A DNA stretch of 64,000 bases. Origin: Chiridota heheva. Its lineage: Eukaryota; Echinodermata; Holothuroidea; Apodida; Chiridotidae. Positions within the stretch are counted from its first letter, which is position 1. Each line of letters begins with the position of its first letter. The DNA is taken from the NCBI GenBank assembly GCA_020152595.1, contig JAIGNY010003176.1, positions 300,501 through 364,500 of the forward strand, written 5' to 3'. Below the pieces are notes generated by a model. The model saw only the letters and a list, made by a program, of their open reading frames with translations, did no database searches and had not been told where the DNA came from. Both the position numbers and the translations under genes were made by a program. Of the stretch, positions 1 to 64,000 are shown piece after piece.

Positions 1-2128
1 TGAATTTGAACTGCTTGCAGACAAGAAAGCAGTATCAGGCTTACAACCCTTTACACGGTCCTACAGTACAAAGCCTATGAAGTCGCCATGAAATTCTTAC
101 CGTTTCGCAAGTATTATTTTGTTAAACATAATCAAATTGAAGTGTTTTGCAACAACATCTCCTTTTTTTTTATAGGTCTAATAAAAATAAAAAGTTTTAT
201 TCATCAATGTTCATGTCTCTGTCACTTGACATTTAGTCAACAGGCCTACATGAACAGAATAGTTAATTCACACAATTCCTAATTTATCAATTTTTCTTCT
301 TTCGATAATAATCCATATAAAATAAACCAAACAATGTTTTTTTAACAGATTAGTAGCCCAGTCAATTACGGCTCCATCTTTTTCGCGAGAGACTACGAGT
401 TCCAATCTCACCGAGTCTTATTCTTATTTTTTTTTCTTCCTCTGTTTCTCTCATTTAAACTTTTATTATTCGTGAAACAGTAAAATTTTCAATTCAGAGA
501 CGATGATGGGGTCCAGCTACTATTTGAATCGAACAGAACAGGGGTAGCAATCTGGCATGAGCTTAATATGACGCTGTACCGGTAAGACCCAGTGGCATTT
601 ATAAAAAAATATTTGCTTGAAAAATGTAATATTTTAGAAGAACAAACAGAGATGTTATCGATATTAGTTGTGAAATTTCAATGGCGGCCACACGTTATAC
701 GTGGCATCGATGCATTGTTTACATAGTCATTCCCAAAATGACGTCATTGTGTACTGAAGCTTAATCTAGGTTTTTGTGTCAAGGTGACGAAAAATGTGTT
801 TTTCTTTTGCAATTTTCTCGCAACTGATGGGGTTTTGTGCAGAAAAAGTTATATTTTTGCAAATCAAATAATCCAAATAACATATTTAACGTAAGATCGG
901 ACCCACATCGCAAGACCACTTTAATTGACTAACAGTCAAGTCAAATTTGTAGTACAGTTAATTCTTTACCAGCTTCACTCTAAAAAGTTTGCTGATTTAG
1001 GTATAGGAAATCAGCCGTTAGAAAATTTAAACGCGAGTTGCATATAATTTGTTTGGGATTATGTTGAAAATTGGTAAATAAAATACAATTTTGACCCATT
1101 TTGTTTCCGCGTACATTTGAAAATGGTAAGATACACAGAAACGCATCTTCAAGAATGTGCACGATCGATCGAGCGGGCGATTTTAAATGATTGACACCTG
1201 ATTTTAAATAATGTAAGGACACCTGCAATGAGCCGGAATCGTGCTTGCATATTTTTTCTGGTACGCAAGCTTGGAGAAAAGACAAAAACTAACGTCAAGG
1301 TATAAAAAATGCACAAATGTTGAGCAAATAAAGATTCTTTGAAATAGCCGGCGGATCTGTATGCTCAACTTACTCTTCAATTACATGTGTAATGCTCGCG
1401 TCAATCATACATATGATTAGTCTGATTACACGATTTTCATGCTGTTCAACATATTTGAGTCAATTTCATCAAAAAACCTTGCTTTTTTCTACAATTTCAC
1501 TTAGTTCACCAGGCTACCACAGCCTGTACCAGGTTAAGGAACATTCTAGCTACCACTTTCTGTAACATTCAGAGATTAAAGCCAGGGTAAATAAATACAA
1601 AAAATGAGATTTCGAGTAGTTTGTACAGAGAAGTCAACGCAGATTTTCCCGTCTAATCAACATGTAGCTTTATAATAATATCGCGCAATCGCTACGTTTA
1701 AATACCTTAAGTGAAATCAAGTGGTGTATATTTTAAGCAAAAGTGTTAAAATTAACAACATATTGAATCTATCAAATTGCTAGTAAAATAAAAATATATA
1801 CTTACTTCAGATTTTGGAGTAGAAAGTACTACAGGTGTAAGCAACAATATGAAAGCTAAGCAAATCGAAATTGGACATTTTTTCGATAGTGTGAAGGAGG
1901 CCGCCATATTGCTTATGAATATGCAAATTTTCTTTCAAACTACTTTTATTTGCTTAAGTTTCTTAAACTCCGCCTTCTACAAAATTTCTTGCATGTATAA
2001 TTACATGCAAGTACCTTGGTAACGGGTCATCGAATGGAAGCTGTCGGCATGCAAAGAGACTTTATCTTTTTTCTTTCGTTCTGCCCGTACTAGTTTTTGA
2101 GGATTAATTAGACCTAATTCTGTTAAAG
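1..2128. other. Upstream region of the gene
   Basis: AT-rich DNA without a supported gene. It should hold the promoter and 5' UTR, but I see no TATA box or CpG-rich core I would defend. There is a palindromic TGACGTCA at 739-746, possibly inside a repeat that recurs near 23.8 and 25.4 kb, a YY1-like GCCGCCATATTG near 1900 and an ATGCAAAT octamer near 1920. A possible tRNA-like repeat head lies near 345-415. Confidence 0.4.
345..415 (+). repeat. Possible tRNA-derived SINE head
   Basis: TAGCCCAGTCAATTACGG resembles a pol III A box, and GAGTTCCAATCTC about 45 bases later a B box. No full cloverleaf can be drawn. Weak call. Confidence 0.3.
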
Positions 2129-59008
<56,880 letters not shown>

Positions 59009-59560
59009 GATAGCCATGGGTCGAGATTTCTTGGCCGACCTACACGACTTTACCCGTGTAGCCTACACTTAGGATAGCGGGTTTTTGTCTCCATTCGTAC
59101 ATAGCGAGTGGCTAGTTACGAGAGCGTCCTACTCTCGTGGTGGGTGTTTTAGGTCCTAGAGCACAGGTTGTGCCTGTCTAGGGGACCTCTCGCCCCGGGA
59201 ATTAGTCTTTTTCTCCCTTAGCCCCACCCGCCTCGAGGTGACCTAGCGTTATACTATGTATAGTGTTTAACACGTTAGGATATTTCAGTACACCTTTCGT
59301 ATGCATTAGGCCAATTTCCTTTTTCGATTTTTGGCGCATGCGCATTGGGTCTTAGTCACCGCTGGGTAAATGTGGGTAAGCCCTGTAACAACTCTAGGGA
59401 GCTACAGTTGTTACTAGCGAGCTTATTTTCGTTTTCACGTTAACAGCATATGAATATTTTTATTTTTCTCACACAGTTTGGAGATAAAATATTTAATTTT
59501 CAGGATTGAACTTGGGGTGTCGGAGAGACCGTGGGTGGGTCTCTCCGGCGACCTAATTAC
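59009..59560. repeat. Hairpin-dense GC-rich segment
   Basis: Successive perfect inverted repeats: TACACG/CGTGTA near 59039, ACGAGAG/CTCTCGT near 59118, AGGTCC/GGACCT with inner pairs near 59150, ACTAT/ATAGT near 59254, palindrome GCGCATGCGC near 59334, GTAACAAC/GTTGTTAC near 59386 and CGGAGAGACC/GGTCTCTCCG near 59519. If exon 26 is right, this would include the 3' UTR. I do not recognise the sequence. Confidence 0.75.
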
Positions 59561-59712
59561 AGGGAAAATAATCTTTCCTTTTTATCTTTACAGACCTCAA
59601 GTACACAGTGGTTGGTGTTTCCCACGCTACCCGGCGCTAGTAAAGTCATTCACGTTGGATCGTTTTCTCGGGTTTCTAAAGTTTTCAGATAGAAAATTTT
59701 CTGGTTTTAAAT

Positions 59713-60010
59713 TTTTTTTCTGTTAAAGCAAGTGTTGTTGTTCTGTTTAGAATGCTATGCCTCGTCTCTCTTTAGCGTGTCCGTAAGATCATAGTTACTT
59801 TGCGTGTTTAGGTTTATGCGCTTGGACTTACGTTCTTCTCTTAAGAAATTTATTTTTCAGTAAAAATTTTTCTGTTTAAGAGAGTTTTGGTGTTCTGTTT
59901 AGACTGCTAGGCCTCGTCTCTCTTTAGCGTGTCCGTAAGTTCATACTTACTTTGCCGTATTTGTGTATGTACGCATGGATATATGTTCTTCTCTTTTCAG
60001 ATATATAAAG
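59713..60010. repeat. 152-bp tandem duplication
   Basis: CCTCGTCTCTCTTTAGCGTG and GTCCGTAAG occur at about 59760 and 59912. The two copies share most of the intervening sequence with scattered differences. Confidence 0.88.
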
Positions 60011-60067
60011 AGATTCACTGAGAAAGGTTACGCTCTTAGAGGCGTTGCGCCTAGAGCGGTAATGATA

Positions 60068-60530
60068 AGAGAGAGAGAGATATCCTCTTAGGGCGTTAAC
60101 GACGTCGCCTAAGTTGTAAACACGGTTCCAAGCGGTTCCTTTGGACAGTCCCTGTCGACTCCACAACCCTTGTAACGCGCTGGCGCGGTTGTTGTGAGTT
60201 CAGGGACAGTTCCATAAGGTTCGGGGAGTCCATACGGTTCCGCGGCCCGTAAAAAGTCACGGGGCGACGGTTCCATTGGACGGTTCTGTAAGGTAAGTGA
60301 GAGAGAAAGAGAGAGAACCTCTTAGGGGCGTTAACAAACGTCGCCTAAGTTGTAAACACGGTTCCAAGCGGTTCCTTTGGACAGTCCCTGTCGACTCCAC
60401 AACCCTTGTAACGCGCTGGCGCCGGTTGTTGTGAGTTCAGGGACAGTTCCATAAGGTTCGGGAGTCCATACGGTTCCGCGGCCTGTAAAAAGTTACGGGC
60501 TTAACGGTTCCATTGGGCGGTTCCGTGAGT
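60068..60530. repeat. 235-bp tandem duplication with long hairpins
   Basis: CGTCGCCTAAGTTGTAAACA and GGACAGTCCCTGTCGACTCC appear in both units. In each, CACAAC...GTTGTG and GTCCCTG...CAGGGAC pair, giving a stem of more than 60 bases across with a GCGC centre. Each unit ends with a CGGCC(C/T)GT...ACGGG hairpin that leads into the 52-bp array. Confidence 0.88.
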
Positions 60531-61335
60531 CCATAAGGTTCCGCGGCCCGTTGTTACGGGCGACGGTTCCATTGGGCGGTTCCATACGGTTCGCGGCCCG
60601 TTGTTACGGGCGGACAGTTCCATTGGGCGGTTCCATACGGTTCCGCGGCCCGTTCTTACGGGCGGCAGTTAACGGTTCCATTGGACGGTTCAGCGGCCCG
60701 TTGTTCACGGGCGGGCGAGCAGTTCCATTGGGCCCGGTTCCATACGGTTCGCGGCCCGTTATTCGGGCGAACGGTTCCATTGGGCGGTTCCATACGGTTC
60801 CGCGCCCGTTATTCGGGCGGGCGGGCAGTTCCATTGGCGGTTTCATACGGTTCCGCGGCCCGTTATTACGGGCTGGCCGGTTCCATTGGGCGGTTCCATA
60901 CGGTTCCGCGGCCCGTTGTTACGGGCGGGTTCCGGTTCCATTGGCGGTCCCGTGCGGTTCGCGGCCCCGTTGTTACAAGGCGGCGGTTCCATACGGTTCC
61001 GTTGGACCATCCCTGACGGTTCCGCAGCCCTATGCGGGCATTGTGCGGTTCGGGGGCGGATCCATACGGTTCCGGGATCCATACGGTTCCGCGGCCCGTT
61101 GTTACGGGCGGGCGGTTCCGTGGTCCATACGGTTCGCGGCCCGTTGTTTACGGGCGGGCGGTTCCATTGGACGGTTCCGTGATCCATACGGTTCCGCGGC
61201 CTGTTGTTACGGGCGGGCGGTTCCGCGGCCCGTTGTTTGCAGGCGCGGCGGTTCCATACGGTTCCGCGGCCCGTTATTTACGGGCGGACGGTTCCATTCG
61301 GCGGTTCCGCGGCCTGTGTTTACACGGGTCCGTAT
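60530..61335. repeat. ~52-bp hairpin repeat array, about 16 units
   Basis: Consensus parts: GGTTCCATTGGGCGGTTCC, ATACGGTTCCGCG and GCCCGT-TGTT-ACGGGC. The hairpin recurs about every 44-59 bases (60546, 60598, 60651 and onward). Most units keep a pairable stem even where bases differ. The 262-codon open frame here is a by-product of the repeat. Confidence 0.92.
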
Positions 61336-61339
61336 TTAA

Positions 61340-61870
61340 CGGGTTCACGTACATCGTGCGGTTTAATCGGTTATACGCCCACTAGCTACGTGGACAGGTG
61401 ACATTCTTGACAAGAAGTATAGCATTGACAGTTATTTTTCTTCTTGGTCCTGTAGCCATTAGCTACGCAGTTCCACGGCTCGTGTGAGCGCAATTAAGAC
61501 TGTCTCGTTGAGCGTTACAAGTTCGTATTTATTTTCACCAGTATCATGGACATGAAGGACAGGTCCCAGTGTCGATGTTTTTACACACCCAGGATGTCGT
61601 GATGCGTGGCGTGCAAACGCTTCTTTAAATTACGCTCGGTGACATCCATCTCACGTGTTACGCGTGCAGATTATGCTGCGAGTCAAATCCCGTACTCTTT
61701 GCAGCGATTGGGATCTAGCGGCGTGGTCGGAGCACAGACTCCACCGCGACCGGTACTTTCAAAAGCGGCGGAGAAAGTGGAGAAGCGGCGGTCTGAGAGG
61801 CCCTCTTCGTCTCCCCACCGCCACCCAGGTCCAAAGCCAGGGAGGCGGGGCGCCGCCCACTCCTAGCGGA
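61340..61870 (+). repeat. Long GC-rich unit, copy A
   Basis: Contains CCCACTAGCTACGTGG, AAGAAGTATAGCATTGACAG, TCACCAGTATCATGGACATG, GCAGATTATGCTGCGAGTC and GGAGCACAGACTCCACCGCG. Copy B (62160-62600) repeats these in the same order. Stem-loop at 61549-61573. Confidence 0.85.
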
Positions 61871-61959
61871 GCGCCTCTTGAAAGGCGTACACCGTGCACG
61901 GTTCATCGGAAGTATAGCATTGAGACAGCTATTTTTCTTCTTGGTCCCGTAGCCAACGG

Positions 61960-62150
61960 CTCACGACAGTTATCGGTTCCACGGCCCATGTTTACGGGTC
62001 CGTGCGGTTCCACGGTCCGTGTTTACGGGTCCGTGCGGTTCCATTGGGCGGTTCCGCGGCCCGTATTCTGGGTCCGTGCGGTTCCATACGAGTCCACGGT
62101 CGCGTTTACGGGTCCTTTCGCTTCCATTGGGCGGCTCCAGTGGCGGAACT
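61960..62150. repeat. Second block of 52-bp-type units
   Basis: Four to five diverged units (GTTTACGGGTCCGTGCGG; CCATTGGGCGGTTCCGCGG) between long units A and B. Confidence 0.8.
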
Positions 62151-62154
62151 TATC

Positions 62155-62640
62155 TCTAATGGGATAACGTACACTTATGCAGTTCACCCGGTTATCGCCC
62201 ACTAGCTACTACGCTCGTGGTCAGGTGACAGATGACTTTCTTTACAAGAAGTATAGCATCAGGACAGCTATTTTCTTCTTGGTCCCGTAGCCATTAGCTC
62301 GCAGTTCCCGACTTCGTGTGAACGCAATTAAGATTGTCTCGTTGAACATTACCGTTCCGTAATTATTTTCACCAGTATCATGGACATGGAGGACAGCGTC
62401 CTCGGGCGTCGATGCTCTACACACCCTTGATGACCCGGCATAGCGTGATAACGCTTCTTTGCTTTACGCTCCGGTCACATCCATCTCGCGTTACGGCGTG
62501 CAGATTATGCTGCGAGTCCATTCGTGGTACTCTTTGCAGCGATTGGGTTCCAGCGGCGTGGTCGGAGCACAGACTCCACCGCGACCGGTATTTTCAGTGT
62601 GCGACCGAGAGCGTGGCTCGGTGTTCGGATGCGTGCGGCT
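62155..62640 (+). repeat. Long GC-rich unit, copy B
   Basis: Same order of blocks as copy A with many substitutions and indels. Perfect stem GAGGAC-AGC-GTCCTC at 62389-62403. Confidence 0.85.
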
Positions 62641-62644
62641 CCGT

Positions 62645-63000
62645 AGTTTTGTAGCGGGATATCGTAACGCACGTCACGATTTACCGGATATGCACCCGCT
62701 AGCTACGAGCTATGTGGCCAGGTGACAAGTGATAATCTTCACAAGTAGTATAGCGCCGTGAGAGCTATTCTATTCATGGTTCCGTGGCCATTAGCTACGC
62801 AGTTCCACGATCATGTGAACACCATTTATCGATTATCCGCGTTGAAGCGTTACATTTCCGCAATTACTTTCACCAGTATCGTAGGCACGGAGGACAGGCC
62901 TCCGTGCGTCGTGCGTTCACGCACCTCAGAGGTCCCGCTTTGCATGGCGTGCAAAAGCGCTTCTCTGGACCGTGCGGGCCTGTACGACCGGAGTTTTTAG
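62645..63000 (+). repeat. Long GC-rich unit, copy C
   Basis: AAGTAGTATAGCGCCGTGAG, TTAGCTACGCAGTTCCACG and TCACCAGTATCGTAGGCACG align with copies A and B. Perfect 9-bp stem at 62885-62907. Confidence 0.78.
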
Positions 63001-63300
63001 CGGGATAACGTACACTATACGATGAACCCGAAGTTGAGTTCGCTGGCTAGGAAGCTGCTTGGTCATAGCTACGCTGTCCCACGGCCGTGTGAACTGCCTC
63101 TGTAGGATTTTCGCGTTGAGCGTCACAGTTCCGCGATGTTTTGCGCCTATATCGCCGACACAGCGGGCAGGTCCCTAGTGCCGGTGCGTTCTGGCGCCTT
63201 GACTGTCCTGCGGTGCGTCGCGTAAACGCTTCTTAGGTTGCGCTTTGGTGTTATCGACTTGTTCAAACCCGTGTACACCGCTGTGGTCCTCGGTTCAGCG
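63001..63300 (+). repeat. Long GC-rich unit, copy D (shortened)
   Basis: GGGATAACGTACACTATACG, ACGCTGTCCCACGGCCGTGT and TTGAGCGTCACAGTTCCGCG align with the unit, but parts are missing. CAC..GGG/CCC..GTG stem near 63159-63180. Confidence 0.68.
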
Positions 63301-63369
63301 ATGGGACGGTCGGCCAACAAGAGCGGCGCCCTACGGGGTCTTACGTGAGTTAGTCCCCTTTTTACGGCT

Positions 63370-63500
63370 AGTTGTAGAGCCATTGGATTCCTTGCGGGTC
63401 CATTAGGGTCCGTGCGGCTCGTATCGGTTCCATACGACCCCCCCACGGCTTGTTTTGGCCCGTGCGGGTCCGTAACACAACAAGCGGCTCCGTCCGGGCA
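63370..63500. repeat. Diverged 52-bp-type units
   Basis: GGTCCGTGCGGCTCGTATCGG, GGTTCCATACGACC and GGCCCGTGCGGGTCCG resemble the array at 60.5-61.3 kb. Confidence 0.6.
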
Positions 63501-63539
63501 TGGGATGACGTTTGGGTCTGTAGTGCTGCTTAGTTCTGC

Positions 63540-64000
63540 AGCAAGGTAGCGTACAGCGTCGTCACACCCGTTAGTTTCGGAGATCCCCCCGTCCGTGTGA
63601 GCTGACTTGGTGAGATTTTGGCGTTGAGCGTCACGGTTCCGCATAGTTTTCACCAGTTCATGGACACGAGGGCGAGTCCCCGTTTGTCGATGCGTCACGC
63701 TCCCAGGATGCATCGGCGTGTTAGCGCTTGCTCGGGTTTCGAGGCCTAGCGCTCGGGTGATAAGATTTCCTTCTTTACGGGAGGCATACCATCACGAGAG
63801 CTATTCCCTCCGTGTTACGTAGTTCCACGACCGTTCAAACTACTCTGAATGTGATTCTTGCGTCGAGCGAGACCCTCGGCTCACATTCTACAGATATTAA
63901 CGCGGTTTCGTACAGCGTCACGATAAACCCGGTATCGGAACCGGGATATTGCGACCGTTAGCGGCGTGTTGCAGTGTTCGCGGTCGTCTTTTCTTGCTGG
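63540..64000 (+). repeat. Long GC-rich units, copy E and a partial further copy
   Basis: TTGAGCGTCACGGTTCCGCA, CACCAGTTCATGGACACGAG and GATGCGTCACGCTCCCAGGA align with copies A and B; a further partial unit follows (AGTTCCACGACCG; GTCGAGCGAGACC) and runs off the window edge. Stem near 63663-63688. Confidence 0.65.

Noticed and set aside
739-746. CRE (TGACGTCA) as a promoter element of the kinase gene
   Set aside because: It lies 1.4 kb upstream and inside a sequence resembling repeat family F, which carries TGACGTCA-like words elsewhere too.
59009-59560. Part of 28S or 18S rRNA
   Set aside because: I looked for conserved rRNA stretches and saw none; only the general look of a spacer.
60551-61339. 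262-codon open frame with repeated PLGGSIRF-like peptides
   Set aside because: Overlapping long frames exist on both strands of the same array. The pattern is explained by the 52-bp repeat, and pairing of the hairpin arms, not codon use, is what is kept.
61606-63713. Other long open frames in the GC-rich block
   Set aside because: High GC lowers stop frequency. The frames are not kept between repeat copies A to E.

Overview
The window is animal nuclear DNA from a repeat-rich genome, AT-rich up to about 58.9 kb and clearly more GC-rich after that. Introns have GT/AG borders, and the repeats are metazoan types: tRNA-derived SINEs, CR1-, RTE- and I/Nimb-type LINEs, and palindromic MITEs. The only host gene I can support is a multi-domain adenylate kinase of the AK5 type. 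A sea urchin sperm-flagellar adenylate kinase with triplicated catalytic repeats is known, and this gene has a comparable plan, so a marine deuterostome such as an echinoderm is plausible. That placement is inference.

The gene runs on the + strand from an ATG at 2129 to a proposed stop at 59008, in 26 exons whose phases all agree. It would encode about 1150 residues once four apparent one-base homopolymer indels are allowed for. Order: an AK5-type N-terminus with a RIIa/DPY-30-like docking motif (exons 1-2), a linker (exon 3), AK1 (exons 4-7), an acidic linker containing three 63-bp duplicated exons (exons 8-14), AK2 (exons 15-17 and the start of 18), an acidic 5-residue repeat linker (rest of exon 18, exon 19), AK3 (exons 20-23), and AK4 (exons 24-26). 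AK1-AK3 keep the P-loop, NMP-site arginine and LID arginines. AK4 has lost several of these and is probably not catalytic.

The introns hold (TA)n arrays at 3.8-4.9 kb and 36.4-36.7 kb, several minisatellites (80-, 20-, 17-, 21- and about 27-bp units), at least five MITE-like families, SINE copies in both orientations, and LINE fragments. The last intron (51.6-58.9 kb) holds a 5'-truncated I/Nimb-type LINE with reverse transcriptase and RNase H, and a CR1-like LINE on the minus strand. Several elements are nested: MITE A in MITE B at 8.0-9.1 kb, family D in a minisatellite at 21.5 kb, and the LINE in MITE A at 51.7 kb. Two inverted repeat pairs bracket the AK1 and AK2 exon groups.

From about 59.0 kb to the end the DNA changes character. 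There is a run of perfect hairpins, then a 152-bp duplication, a 235-bp duplication, about 16 units of a ~52-bp repeat whose core is a GCCCGT/ACGGGC hairpin, and then diverged units of some hundreds of bp. Each clear unit carries a stem-loop at the same place with different bases but preserved pairing. I do not recognise this block. A ribosomal-spacer-like array, a satellite, or a structured non-coding RNA array are the candidates, and it is the most interesting part of the window.
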